From Wolfiporia cocos (taxonomy: Eukaryota; Basidiomycota; Agaricomycetes; Polyporales; Phaeolaceae), in NCBI GenBank assembly GCA_029448655.1, contig JACCLO010000010.1, positions 2,604,001 through 2,668,000 of the forward strand: a DNA stretch of 64,000 nt, read 5' to 3'. Shown here piece after piece: positions 1-13,084 of this stretch. The notes beneath the pieces are model-generated. The model was not told the origin of the DNA and did no database searches. It saw nothing but the letters and a program-made list of their open reading frames with translations. Each line of letters opens with the position of its first letter. Positions within the stretch are counted from its first letter, which is position 1. Both the position numbers and the translations under genes were made by a program.

Positions 1-44
1 TACCGCTGAGCTTGCCTAGAAGCTGGTGTGACCTGTCACTGCAG

Positions 45-860
45 GCCAGATTATCGCGCACCTCCTCCCGCTCCTCATGATGCGCCACAGACGTATACCG
101 CGCGCGAAGTGGCGCGACATGGTGAGCCAGAACGGAAAACATTATATCGAGCAGGTGCGTGGCATGTCGACGGCGCAACAGGTCGTGATTCACGCCCGAG
201 CAGGACGTTGACAGCGCAATGAATCCGACCAACCGGCTGTACTCGATGATCGGGTATCACCTCGCGTATGATCAGAACCTCGTGGGCATGGTCATGACGC
301 AGGGGCGGATGAAGGAGGTCATCAACATAGGACTCGGGGTGAAGCACTGGGCTGTGTCGCCGCCGGACGCGGCCGTCTCCGCGTATGCCGAATCGTTCTA
401 CCACAAAGTATGCGCTCAGAATATGATCTAGTATGAAGACGCGCTGACAACCACACAGCTAACGCCCCTCGAGCAGTCGTTCATCAAGCCGGAAGAGGGA
501 GACGACGTCGTCCTGCGGCGGCTGTGCATCTTGCTCGCGCTCAAGCAGGCGTACATCAAAGCAATCGGGCAGCCAATGGGGTTCGACTGGGCACGGCTCG
601 AGTTCAACATACCGAACGAGAGCGTGACGGGAGACAACATCCCCTTGCTCGGCTGGGAGTTCCGCGTATGGACAGCGAGCATTGCGATTGAACGCAGCGG
701 GGCGATAGTGCACGAGAAGTACCAGTGCGCGTGTGCGTTTTTCCGCGGGACGCGCGAGAGTAGGTTCATATGGCAGAAGGAACAAAAGGACCTTGAGAGT
801 TGGGTGCAGTTCATCAATCTGGACCAGCTGATCAACGTCGTTCCCAAGCTCACCGACTGA
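45..860 (+). CDS. 4'-phosphopantetheinyl transferase (Sfp/AcpS superfamily), 3' part
   Basis: Enzymes of this family transfer the phosphopantetheine arm of CoA to carrier domains of fatty acid, polyketide, nonribosomal peptide and lysine (Lys2) synthases in the cytosol. The 5' end lies outside the window. Exons I can place are 45-154, 204-407 and 459-860, with introns of 49 and 51 nt; an acceptor AG sits at 43-44. Visible family features are a GKHYIE segment (family GKPYI), IGYHLAYDQNLVGMVM, the LTPLEQSF block, and ALKQAYIKAIGQPMGFDW, matching the WALKEAYIK(x)tG helix, followed by LLGWEFRVW. The acidic residue expected after GxGV is Lys here and the Glu of KEAY is Gln, so two metal or catalytic positions look substituted. 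Reading unspliced gives a stop at 429-431 that lies inside the second intron. The family call is by remembered motifs, without a database search. Confidence 0.72.
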
Positions 861-1985
861 GGGCCGTGACTTGACTGACTGTGTCTGGCGGCTAGGCGTA
901 GACTGTGCCTGTCCTCACGTAAGGACGCCGGGGAGGTTTGTGATACCGGGGCTTCCATCTTAGTGCGCTAACCTGTTTTCCTTGTACTCGATGATTTTGT
1001 ATCTGGATTTCCTCTTGAATTATTTATGTACAAAGAGCACATCTACCGGTAATTCCGCGTGATTTGAGTCAGCAGGATCGGCACCGACCCACTTTGACCA
1101 TGGGTATATAGGTACGTCATCTCTACAACGCAACATCTCTTCCCCTCTAGGTGCTGATAACGGCTGACAGGAGACCTGCGGGGATGAGCAGAAGGAGGCC
1201 GAAAACCGCACAGTTGCTTGCTCACTTGACACAGGGGTCGCCCGCGTCAGGGACTATCATAGCGGAGACAACGGAAATGAAAGATAGCACGCTGAAATTT
1301 CCCTCTTCCACATCTCCGCATGCTACACGCTGCTATGAGAGAACCAACAAGCGAAGGCTCTGCGGGATCTTGCCAGGACGGCGGCGCCTCGCGATTAGAG
1401 CGTGTAACGACCCGCACATCGCCAGCTGACTGGATATATCAAGCACAGCTTTATTGGAAAGGCCGAGATCCGACAGAAGCTACATACAATATCTGTATTT
1501 CTGAGGGCTTCGCCACCCCGTTCAGCGGCCCGTCGACACTTCCACTTCCATGCCCTTCAAATCGGGGCGGTGGCGAGTTGTCCAATTGTTCCGGCATTCT
1601 TGCGTTGATTTGAATGCCACGAATGTGCGAGCTAGCGCGGTAGTCCCTGAGAACATACACGTTCATGCACGTTACAGTTCACCGAAGGAGACGCGGTCAC
1701 CTGATATGGACGCGTTTCGACGCGTAACACGTCGAACAACCCCGCTAAGGCCTTACATAATATCTACTATGCAAAGAGCGTACACGGCGTGCTTGAGATG
1801 GATGTGAAACACACAAAATGTCATTACAAGATTATGTAGTACATATAGCCACATTACATGTCGTAGTCTGCGTGAATGCTCGTAACTCTGCCATCGTCCG
1901 CTCATACTCCGGACGGGATATCGGTGGCTATGCTTCGGTACATGCAAATGAAGCAAAAGATCATAGCAAGTCATGTAGCGAGTCG
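861..1985. other. Intergenic region, no gene recognised
   Basis: Between the transferase stop and the sugar-porter stop. The open frames here are short, overlap on both strands and show no family motifs or plausible splice chains. It should hold the 3' ends of the two convergent genes. Confidence 0.5.
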
Positions 1986-4309
1986 TCATGCTCTCTTCTC
2001 CTCCACAAGCTGCTCGTCGACCTTGACGTCGTCGGCGACGGCGGCCTGCATCTCCGCGCGCGTAACAGATGGGCGCTGCGCCTCGCTTTCCTTCCACTTG
2101 GCGAAGTACGCCTCCTCGTCCCACGTGAATGGGCTCTTGCTCGAGAACAGGTGGTCCATCTCCTCCAGCGTGCGGTTCGCCGTCTCTGGATAGAACGCCC
2201 ACACGAGTGGGATCGTGAGGAAGTTGATCGCGCCGAAGACGTGCAGCGTGTTCTCCTTGATTGCGCTGAACATGACCGGGTTGAGCAGTGTCAGCCAGCC
2301 GTTTCCTGTGAGAGCAGAGGTGAGAGGGTGTGCGTGCACAATAGATGGTGCGGCACGTACCAATTGACCAGCCGACGACACCCCATGCGTTGCCCTTGGC
2401 ACGCACGTACAGTGGGAAGGTCTCGGTTGGGTACACCCACGGGATCGTCAACCAGGTCGCACCGAAGACAGCGGTATACATGAACACGAACAGCGCAGCG
2501 GCGCCACCGTACTGCTGGGATTTGTCCGGGTTATCTCTGAGCAGTCGGCTAAATGCGCCGGCAAGGATGAGCGAGATGCCTTGGCCAACAGCGCCCCACC
2601 AGAGGCCAATTCGTCTGCCGAGACGGTCGATAGTCACAACAGCCAACAGGGTACTCAGACAGTAAGTGATCTAGCCGTGACGTTAGATGTGGAAATTGGA
2701 GCGCCAAGAGCTATGCTCACATCGTTGAGACCAGATAGCCATTGGGCCTTGCGGGCGCCATATCCAGCCTCCGCAAAGATTGTCGGAGCATACACGGTAA
2801 TGGCCGCAATACCGCACCACCTGCGCAGCCGCGTCAGCACTTTGAGCGAAGTGTCCCTGAAGAACGTCACTCACTCTTGAATGATTTGCAGCCAAACGGA
2901 GAGTTGTACCCGCCGCGCCACATGAAGCTCGCCATCATGCAGGCCGAAGAACATTGCCCAGTAGGTGTTGCCCGCAGCGTGCTCCTTCTCGAGATCGACA
3001 GCGACGACAATCTCTTCGTACTCAGCCACGACACGTGCATCTTCGGGATTGCCGTCATCGGACCGCAGACGACCAAGGATCGCGCGCGCTTCTTCAGCAC
3101 GGCCCATCTTCAACAGCCACCGGGGAGATTCTGTTTTAATGTAAGCGAGCTTGCCACGATGCGATGCAGCATACGTCATTACCTGGCATCATGGGAAGGC
3201 AAGACTAAATCATCCATAAGTCAGTTTCCGAGGTAAGTTCTGACAGCTTCTGATACATACCATGAACGAGAGGACCGGGAGAATCTGGAAAGCGATGGGG
3301 AACTGTACATGCGCCGCGCATCAGAATCTGTTTGAACGATCGAATAGGAAAACGACTGACCCTCCACCGCACTTGGCTGTTGCCATCGCCGACGTAACCG
3401 AGCCCGAATTCGAGCCAGTACGCCACGACGACACCGAAGATGTTCAATGTGAACTCGCTAGCGATGAACGCGCCTCTTGATGTATGTGACGCAACCTCGG
3501 CACTCCACACTGGCACGATCGCGTTCAGGAATCCGGTCCCGATACCGTTGACAACGCGAGCACAGCACATCCTGCGAAGATATGAAGATGCAATCGTGAG
3601 ATCGGGCCACAAGGATAGCACGCGGAATCAATTCGCACCATGCGAGATTTTGGGCAGAGCATTGCAAAGCCGCGCCGACCAGTACCCACACGCTTCCCTG
3701 AAAAAGGCCACGAGGTCAGTAAAGATGCGATCTCGGAGGCGGAGGCGGAGCGGAGCCCGCAACTCACAATGGCCATAGTCTTGATGCGGCCAAGTCTGCA
3801 CAATTCGGTTAGCGAGCCGTGTCAGGGCTGTATTGAATAGTACACCAACCTGTCACCGAGCACTCCGGCGATGAGACATCCAAGCAAGGTACCGAAGTAG
3901 TAGATGCTGACAATCCCTCCTTGCCGTGTTGGCTTAGTGATCGTGGCGACATAGCCCTCGGACGGGCCTTCGTATCTGTAAATCTGGTCATGAGACCAGT
4001 TGTGGACATCTATAGCGCCTCCCGACGTACGTTGAATAGCCAAGTCCCATCACGCGGACATAATCAGGTGCGGTGTTGACACCTGGGCAAAGTGTCAATC
4101 GGGCAACTTGTGACCCAGTTAGTGCGTCGGACTGACCTCCCATCATGCCCTGGTCGTAACCGAAGCTGTAATCACCGTGCGTTAGCGTGATGCCGACCCC
4201 ATGGTGTACAAGATGGCGGTACGCACAAGAAGATCGCGAGTCCCGCGACGAAATTGATAGTATAGATCAGTCGCCTCCCTGAGGCGCCGCGCATGCCAGA
4301 GGATTTCAT
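1986..4309 (-). CDS. MFS sugar porter (hexose/polyol transporter family)
   Basis: Plasma-membrane sugar:proton symporter type, 12 predicted membrane segments, 545 aa, normal for the family. Thirteen exons (complement): 4227-4309, 4137-4165, 4031-4082, 3850-3975, 3768-3795, 3639-3697, 3361-3571, 3261-3302, 3183-3204, 2875-3130, 2721-2820, 2361-2670, 1986-2305; total 1638 nt. All introns are 50-70 nt GT-AG. Motifs in order: FGYDQGMMGG after the first membrane segment, GDRLGRIKT, RVVNGIGTG, PESPRWLL (codon for Glu split across the junction at 3182/3131), QEWCGIAAITVYAP, IDRLGRR, and PETANRTLEEMD near the C-terminus. One exon is only 22 nt. The start is the ATG at 4307-4309; an ATG at 4356-4358 is out of frame. 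Substrate cannot be told from sequence. Nothing nearby suggests a pathway cluster. Confidence 0.9.
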
Positions 4310-7300
4310 CGTGAACAGTGCTGAAGGTGCAACCGATGGTGACCTGGCTAGCACCCATTCGTAAACGCAGGTACGTTATATACAGAGCGTTTGGTGACGG
4401 CCGGAAAATAAGACCCCCAGTTTGGGGGTGTCATCGGAGCGGGGTCGTATGATCAGAAAGAGGGACTCCACATCCAACCCCACACTCGGCACGCTCGGCC
4501 CGAGGAGGCTTTTGGGTGCGTTGATGGCGAACCCCGCAACGAAGCTCATGAGAAGATCGGAGCTTGGGGAAAATGCTCATGTGTTTCAAGCGAGCCGCAC
4601 GCAGAGGTGGTGAGCGCTGCCGTCCTCGCGCTCGGAGCCAGCGTACATGACCACAGTGGAGCCAGCCGAGAAGTGTGGCTAGCAGAGTGTGTCGTCGCTA
4701 TGCATCATCAGCAGCCGGATTAATGCTTTCGCCGCGGTCCACTACACCTTTTTGGACCCAGGGGCCAGCAATCCTCTGTGTGTATCCGCAACTGGGCAAG
4801 ATCCTCGATCGCGGTGATAAGAAAAGATAACGTGAAGTGCTGGGCTGCGAACGCCGTTTAATGCTTAGGCTAGCGGTGCGGCGCGTGCAACGCAGAAAAG
4901 CCGACGGCATGCCGCTCTAAGCGTTGCGCATCGTGGGGCCGTGAAGTCTAGCGTGATTTTCGCATGCGAGTTTGGTGGAAAGCCTGAAAAATGAATCTCG
5001 TTTGTCAGGGAGCCGCCAACGCGCGATAGCCACTGACCAACCTATGTGTCTTCACGGGGCGCGGGAGTCATCATATCGGCGAATCGTTGTGTCACGAGCC
5101 AGCTGCCCACCGATGCGCCTTACTTGCAACGTCGATCGCGAGCACTTGACACACTATGCGCGGGCCCTATTGGATGAGAAGCAGAACGCCTGCAGCGCTT
5201 TGATAGCTGAGATGACCGGTCTATGAAAGCTCGAACGTATCTACATGAAGTCCTGACCGTATGACCGTCTCCCTGTTCCCGCACTGTTGAGAGCGCAGAG
5301 TCGCTTGCGTGGCGGGACAGTCCGAATCACACCAAGTCAGTCTTGGAAAGCTCGCTCGCATTCGGGTCAAGTCGGCTACCTGATTCGACTAGAAGTCTGA
5401 AACGATCATGCCAGACGGCTCCTGTCGGCTCAACGCCGGCACAAGGGGTGGTGGGCCCCACTGTGCCGCGTGTTCCGTAAACTTAGCTAATCCCTGCATT
5501 GATTGAGACGTAAGTTGATACGTGTAGAGACTTTTCAGGCAGAGGGACTTGGGAAACTGGAGAGTACGCACCGAAAGGATCGCGCCCTCGTTTAAAAGTG
5601 ACACATTGGCGATGATATGAAGGCGGGACGGACGGAACATAGTAAAGCGACATGTACCGTACAATTTCCCTCCATGGAGGCGGTGGAGCCTTATACGATG
5701 GGACAACAAGTGTGCAAAGGTAGGAAAAGCTACATTTCCGGGCAACCATCAATTCAAACGGAACATCTTACCGTTAGACTCAGGCACAGCATGTTGTTGT
5801 TACGTTACCTGGCGGGCGACAGTCTTACGAAATTAACGACTGAGGAGCCGAAGATGCAAAAGCCTGTGTTTCAAAATGCCATCTTCTGCGAAATGTTGAC
5901 GTCATGCTAGAAACCAATGCCAAGCGCTGTGCCACGCAGCGCAAACCATTTCCCAGTGCAATGCTAGCTGTTCTACGGGGTGAAGAGACAAACTCGTCGC
6001 TGCCCATTCGGGGCTGTGCGGTTGATCGCAACGGCGGTGGAGCTTACCATCAACAGGAAGCCTAGGTAGAAAAGCCCCACCCGCACAGGGCGGCTTTCAT
6101 TGAAATCGGCACCGCTGGAGGCGGATAACGTTATGACAACCCGAGAGCAAGGATCAAATTATGATGTGACATAGAAAAGAAGAATGAAGTTTTACTGCAG
6201 TACTTCGCCGGGTCGGCGATAGAGATGCTACGTAGGCCACCGGCTATCCTGCGGTCGAACTCGTATCACGCACGCTATGCGGACGATGCAGTAAAAGCAA
6301 ACTTGCTCATCGAACATCTAAGCTACGACTCACAGGCATGCCCCCATGACTAGTCCCCCTGCTCATCTTGCACTGATTCTCAACGGCGAAAGAACGATGG
6401 GGATCATTCGCAACGCTGCAAACTGTCCACAGTTAAATAGGTGATTCAGACCGTAATGTCTCAGGGGAGTGGTGCAGATTCTCCTGCGATACGGCCACTC
6501 GTCAATGTCGGCGCGGCAGTTGGGGGCGTTGGAACAAGGAGGGAGTCGGGCGGGTGCAGTGAGAATTACGGCACGCCAGTAATTTAAACCTTTCTCTATT
6601 CGCAGAAGGGTCGAGGAAACGATGCCATATGCTTGTGGCTTTAGGGTCCCTCGGCGGGTCGGGCCGCTCACGCGCGGAACGCGGTCAGGTGACCATAACT
6701 TCTGAATTGACCTTGACATGCTGTGACGCGTCACGTCCCCCTTTGCTTCCCCTACCTCATCAGTACCTCTTTTCCTCCGACTCTCACACACCCACCACCT
6801 GCTCCACCATTCACCGAGCACGCTCTGCGAGTTTGCAACATGCATTGCGATACAAATTCGCTGGTGTGGTGCGGCGTGTGGAGGCGTGCCTTCATTTGGA
6901 ACGCAATGCGCTCGACGAAGTGGTTCTTACGGGGTGTTTCATGTCTTCTTATTCAAATAGAGGCTCAGCTAGGGCTGAACGCGGACACTAGCTCGGCGTT
7001 GAGGTAAAGTGGCCTATTAGAGTCCTCTATGGTCGCTAATGTAGCTGAAATCGGAACTAGATGCCTGCAGCGCCGCATATAGTCGGTGAAGTGAAATGTC
7101 TGGGGTGTCATTAGGCATTTCTGTATGAAATTCCGTCAAACACTGTGAAATGCATACCAGGGGACTCCACACGTCCGCGTCTGGTCCCAAACACAAAAGC
7201 TTGCATTGGTTGAATGCTGGGCTGGTGTGCTTCGTCAAGGAGCTGTGTCTAGTAAGCTGATTTCTGCACGAACATGTGATGTAGTACTCTCAGGTCTTAG

Positions 7301-10214
7301 CTCATACCTGGCTTCACCTCTCGTCTTCTCCCGCTAATTCCGTTGGCCTCAAGCGCGTGTCGTTGCATTCATTAACAGCAAGCTTCGCCGCTTCTTGTAT
7401 CACGGCAGTTGCATAGAAGGATTCCAATGCTAGCAGCCTTGTTTACAGGAACAATGCATTCTCACTTTCGTTGTATGGAGTTGCCAACGCGTCTATTCAC
7501 GGAATTAATGCTCTATTCCTGTTCTCAGGCAACCGACAGTCGCGGTTCAGGCACACCCGGGAGAATTCGAGCGATCTACCCCAACAGCACGTTCATCAAT
7601 AGATTTGGCACACTATGTTCCCCTCTTTTCATGCGTTATTGCGGGCGAATAACCACTCGCCCACCAACGCCTTCTCGAAAGTGCTCGCATACGACGATCA
7701 AGGATGGTTGTCTCAAGCTGGTATGAGGTCAATCGTACGCGTCCGGAGCGACAGTTTGCCGTTCATTTCGCTCACAAACAAAATGATCCGTGCGTCATGG
7801 ATATAACCGCGACGAGATGACTGGTCGGCGCCCCGCCGCTCATCTCGCATAGTTTATGAAGCGATTCTCGCATTGTATCCCATGACAGTCTCATGCTTCA
7901 TTTGGTCCGCACTACGCTATGTGACTCTCGTACGTCCCACGATGGCTCCCCGACTGCGCCTCTTGACACAATCGCTGGTCCGTGCGCAGGGCCGGTGTCT
8001 CCGATCCGCTATGGCGGCACAGCTGCACTAAAAATCCACCTAGCCGCCCTGACAATTGCGCTGCGTACGAGGCGTCGCGACGCATGGAGACCCGGCGATG
8101 GTGCGCACCCGTGACCCTGGCTTCCCTTCTCGCCTTCGCGACAGCGCCTCATTCACGCTCTCGCCGCTGCGGTCCCACACGAAGCCGCGCACGCATGGCA
8201 CGCATGCTACTGTGATTGTCGCGGGCCACTCCCGCCCGTCGCGCGATTCACACATGGCGGGCGGCCGGGTCCGCCCTGCCACCCCCAGCCTGCACCGGAA
8301 TCTCCACAGCGTGCATCTGGAATCTCTATTATCTCATCGCGTGGCGCACGCATCGCGCCTGCTGGCTCTGACTCAATGCCTGTGGCGATGTGTCAAGCCG
8401 CCGCCCTGGATCTCACGCCTGCGCATCCGACTTCGTCTTCTGGTGCCAGTCGAGCCCGCGCGCGCATCGGTCATGTTACTCGACGAATTTGATGCTGCCA
8501 GCGATCCTATTGCAAACCGGGAAGCGGTCGTAGCACGCTGTGCGTTTGTGGCGTTGCCATACTCTATGCGCCCGTCTGTCGGCTGATCAGGACTAGCTCC
8601 GCGATGCTGCCACCCGCCTGCGCTTCGCTGTCGTAGTCCTGAATTGTGGGAGACACCTGTGATGGCGCGAGGGACAGAAGTCGCCCTGATTTCCTCGGCG
8701 GTGTCTCGTGCTAACAGCTCGCTGAGCTGAATGCGGGCGCCAATCCTTCAACGCGTTCGGATCGTGCGGCGCGAGGAGGCAGACGCCACAGGGATGTGTT
8801 ATACTCTGTCGGGCGGGTGGATGGCGTGATGCACGATGTTTGAGACCTAGCTGTGCTATGGGCTGATACGCGCGGTGCGGCGCCGCCGGGTTGTGTGTGC
8901 TGGTACGAGAGCTGGGTAGTCCTAGTTCGTGCTAGCTCGCTAAGCGCATTCGCGATCGCCTCGTTCCTAGGTACGTTCTTCCTAGGGTCGAAATTCGTGA
9001 TGCCGCTGTTGACCTTCGCCGGCCTCCCGTGAATTGTAGATGTGCTCCACGTGATGCAGTGCGCGTCCGAATTCATTTTGACATGAGTTCGCGCTCCCAG
9101 AGCTCGGGATCGATAACAGCCCTTGGTTATCGGATCTCGCTACTCGTTCAGCATGTTCGGTCGCAAGACGGGCGGGGAGGCGCAGCTGGCCAGGAGAGCT
9201 AGGGGATTGGCGGCACGCTATCTCGTCCGAAACCTCGAGGTGGAAAATGTCCCGAAGCCTCGTTTCGCGCCAGCGCGAGCGATTTCTTTTGCTGGAAGAG
9301 GACCTGCTTCGCTTCTGTTCTGATCTGGTCGCTGAGTGGCGAATGATCTCATTCTTCGGAGGGTCGTTGCCGGCGAGTTGATACCCCACCTGGTGCCGCG
9401 TGCTGGGATCTGTCCTTTCCTTCGCTGGCTGCGCGGGCGCGACCGTCAAGGAGTGAGACCATGCCTCTTCTTGGCGGTTTCTCGACGTTCCACTCGGGGA
9501 TCGGCTCGCGCAGCGGAGTTCGCGGGCTGGCGATGCCGCGGAGGTGCATGCGTGCAGCTGTGGGCAGAGGGCACTGGTGGTCATCATTGCCCGAAACGGC
9601 AGCCATCGGCCTCGAGGCCCTCTCGGAGTGCCCGTGGAAGGCCCGCCGCCCCGTGACCTGCGCCGCGGATGTGTCAGCGCGCGCCCGACGACGACTGCCG
9701 GTAGTGCGGTCGCGACGACACCGCCCAGTGGCCGCGCGCCTGCGCTGGCGCCAGTGCGTCTGCCCACGCGCGACGCACGGACCCGGTGGCCAGAATGAAG
9801 ACCCTGGGCAACGTCGGCGGAGGTGCCTTGGGGACGGAATTAGCAGGCGATGGGGCAGCCCGCATGCTGCGACTGTGCGTGGGTGAGGCACAGGACAAGG
9901 CGCGGGCCGTCGAGGACGGATTCTCGGGACGGAGCATGGCTGGAAGGATGGTTAGAGCGCGTTTGAATGCCTTGCTAGACGCTGTAATGGACGCTTCAAG
10001 GCGATGTAGCCACCCGCCGCGGAGTCTGAAGCGGAAACGTGCCTGCCCATATTCAGTTTGCTCGAATTTACGTGGGCAAATGGCGGTTAGATGCGCGTAA
10101 TCCGTCGCTCTCGCGTTTGCCTTTCCCTCTTATTCCTCCTCCGCTGACGCTCCCAGCCGGCCCTATTCTCCTATAACCGTCCCCTCTCCTCTCTCGCTCC
10201 TCGCTGCCGGGGCC
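4310..10214. other. Long region without a recognisable gene
   Basis: About 5.9 kb. Frames up to about 260 codons exist at 8.0-10.0 kb, but that stretch is GC-rich and opens frames on both strands. A 12-bp palindrome GTGACGCGTCAC followed by a pyrimidine-rich tract (near 6720-6800) looks promoter-like, but no credible protein follows. The minus-strand frame near 8711-9076 has a somewhat protein-like stretch (NFDPRKNVPRNEAIANAL) that I could not place. The last about 150 bases, pyrimidine-rich, are the likely promoter of the GATA factor. Confidence 0.45.
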
Positions 10215-13084
10215 ATGCCCTCCATCATCAACCTCAAGTTCAAGGTGCGTCGCCCGACGCGCCCTCGCGAGCCTCCACTCACCCTTTTCGCCCCGCCCAC
10301 AGGGGAACAAGTCCTTCGTCCCGTTCAGCAACCTCAATGACGCCGAGTCGCTCACCATGACTTGGAAGGTGAGCCCCCGCCCGCCCCGCCCCCGCCCGCC
10401 GCTCTAGAAAATTTTCCCAGGTCTGCACCAAGGTCGCCGGCTTCCTCGAGCAGGGACAGCGCCTCGAGAACTTGAGCTGGAGGCTGTGGCACCTCCAGAA
10501 CATCATGGTCGACACCGACAACGCAAAGTCCAAGCGCGACTTCAAGAAGCTCTCCAAGTGCATGGGCGACAAGCTCGACAAGGAGAAGGGGCGGTGCGTC
10601 CATCGGCCCTCTCGGCCCAGACCGGCGGTTGACTGTCCCTCCAGGAGCATCGAGGAACTGCAGGCCCCGGGCTACCGCCGCACCCACAACACCGAGCTCC
10701 TCCAGCAGCGCGCCCTCGAGAGGGAGCGCGAGCGCGAGGCCAACCAAAACGTCAGGCCCGGCACCATCCACCGCATGCAGTTCACCTTCAGCGTCGACCA
10801 GCCCCCGCCGCCGACCGCCTCGGTCGTCAAGAAGCCCGACCTCAAGCCCTCGCCCGAGTTCAAGGACAACGCCCTCAAGCGCGGCCGCCCGGCCGCCCGT
10901 CTCACCACCGTCCACGACGACAGCACCACCAGCCACACAACCTCCGCAGACGTGAACGACAAAGACGCACCCCTCACGCAGCGCGGCCGCAAGCCGGCAG
11001 CGAACGATGCGAGTGCCCAGCCGCAGTCCGACAATGTGTACACCCCTGCTTCTCTTCGATTCCCATCTCTGTTCTCTAATGACTTTGGCCCTGCGGCCCT
11101 CCTGTATCCTACTCCCACTGTCACGAACCCCATGACCTATGGCGAGGGCGTCGGCTTCGGCTCCCACGCCAACTCCGACTTCAGCATCGTCCGCCCGACC
11201 ATCGAGCTGCCCCTCGATGAGCTCCTCAACGCGGACAGCCCCAGCGGCTGGTCCTCTGGCATGGCACACCACACCGACATGCGCGCGGTCGAGCAGGCGG
11301 ATCTGCAGGAGGACGTCGAGATGAAGCCTGCCCAGCGCGAGATGTCTGCCTACTCCTCCGGGAGCTCGGGGCGCGGCACGAGCAGCGACGAGGACGACAC
11401 CGCGCTGCTGACCTCGACCGCGGCGCTACGCAACGTCCCGCCGCTCTCGACGCCACGGGACGATCTCGTCCCGCGCACCATCACGCCCACCCGGCTCGCC
11501 CCGAACGGCGGCGCCTCCAACGGCAGCGGCAGCAACAAGCGTCCCTCGCTCAGCGTGCGCACGCAGTCCGCTGCCCGCTCGACGGGCCCGAGCGCGACGC
11601 CTGTCAACGGCACGAACCAAAACACCGCGCACAACGTCCCTGGCGGCGTCAAGGCCGAGTGCTCGAACTGCGGCGCGACTCACACACCCCTGTGGCGCCG
11701 CGGCCTCAATGACGAGCTGAACTGCAACGCGTGTGGGCTCTACTGCAAGCTGGTGAGTACCTCAGGCGTCTGGTGATACGCTGCGCGTCTCAACTCCACT
11801 GTCCCTTGATAGCACAAGCGTCCTCGGCCGAAGAGCATGCGGAACAACCACGGCGAGGGTCGCACGCAGAACGCCCCGCGCCAGGAGTCCCAGGAAGTTG
11901 TCGGTACGTATCTTACGCGAACATCACCTGTGCCGAGATGCGAATTGGTCACGCAGCGCAATGCTACAACTGCCACACAACGGCGACGCCCCTGTGGCGC
12001 AAGGACGACGAGGGCAAGACGGTGTGCAACGCGTGAGTTCCCAAGCGTTTACGCAATGCCTGCGCGATCTGACACTTCTGTGTTCTCTGATTAGATGTGG
12101 TCTATAGTAAGTTTCAGCTCCGGCTTCGTTTGGCTCCGCCGGTGACTCACATTACGTACCAACCACAGTTATAAGCTCCACGGCGCCGCCCGTCCAATCT
12201 CCATGAAGTCCGATGTCATCCGCAAGCGCGCCCGCCACGACGCTCGACGACCAAGCAACGGAGCGCCCTCTGAGACGCCCTCTGCCAGCCCTGGCGCCAG
12301 TCGACGTCCCTCGCCGACCATGGAAGCTACGCCCACATTGGCGCCGGACTCTACGACGCAGATGTACGAGGAGCCCGAGTACCGCACGTCCATGCAATCG
12401 GAGTTGATGGGCGCCCTTGGGAACAATCCCAGCAGCAACTCGAACGGCTTCAACGTCAACAGCTTCTCGTTCTCGTCGCCAACGTACAACAGCAGCAGCA
12501 ACGCCTTCCCAGGGCCCTACCACCCTGATTACCTCTCGCAGAACATCCCCTCTGATGCGCTTCCGTTTGCGTCTGCTGGCGAGCTCTCTGATGTCGACAA
12601 CTCCGGGGCGGATATGCGGACCACCAAGCGGCGCCGCATGAGCAACGACTCCGCGTCGGAGCCGCCCTCGTCCGCGGTATCGTACAGCTCGTTCTCTGAC
12701 TTCTCGACCTCTGCGTCCTCGTCGACGCCGCACTCGCAGCGCTCGTCGGTGGAATATCCGTACAGCTCGTACTCGTACGGCATACTGCGCAGCACAAACA
12801 GCAGCGCGATGTGGCACCCGCCGATGCTCCCCCCGGACGGCAACTCGCCACAGATCTACCACCCGCCGATGCTCCCCCCGGACGGCTCGCCGAACCTGTT
12901 CATGCATCAGGGGCTCCACCACGACAGCGACGACCTGTTCGCGACGTACCTGCACCCGCCCGTGCTGCGCGCGGACGACTCGCCCTCGATAGACGGGCTG
13001 GGGCTGCACCCGCCGATGCTGCCGAACGACTGGAAGGCGAGCCACTCCTACTACGACGACGCCCAGCACATGGTTACGTTCTGA
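10215..13084 (+). CDS. GATA-type transcription factor with AreA-like N-terminal motif and two zinc fingers
   Basis: Nuclear DNA-binding regulator recognising GATA sites, 823 aa. Exons: 10215-10244, 10303-10368, 10421-10593, 10645-11752, 11813-11903, 11957-12032, 12095-12106, 12169-13084. The N-terminal segment LENLSWRLWHLQ is the DUF1752/AreA-GATA-like motif of fungal nitrogen regulators. Two C-x2-C-x17-C-x2-C fingers follow at about residues 429-459 and 492-516, only 38 residues apart between cysteines. Each carries TPLWR and CNACGLY; the second continues with the basic tail LHGAARPISMKSDVIRKR. The space between fingers lacks the Cys-rich stretch of SreA/Urbs1 siderophore repressors. The C-terminal 85 residues repeat HPPMLP-type motifs. 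The 51-nt intron at 10594-10644 is a multiple of three without a stop, so its retention would also be translatable. The 12-nt exon encodes part of finger 2. Its role, nitrogen or otherwise, is inference. Confidence 0.9.

Noticed and set aside
429..431. In-frame TAG between two parts of the transferase, suggesting a pseudogene
   Set aside because: It lies inside a 51-nt GT-AG intron (408-458) whose removal joins the conserved segments in frame.
8982..9891. Overlapping frames of 140-260 codons on both strands
   Set aside because: Arg/Ser/Ala-rich products without motifs in a GC-rich stretch; no splice chain or start supports any of them.
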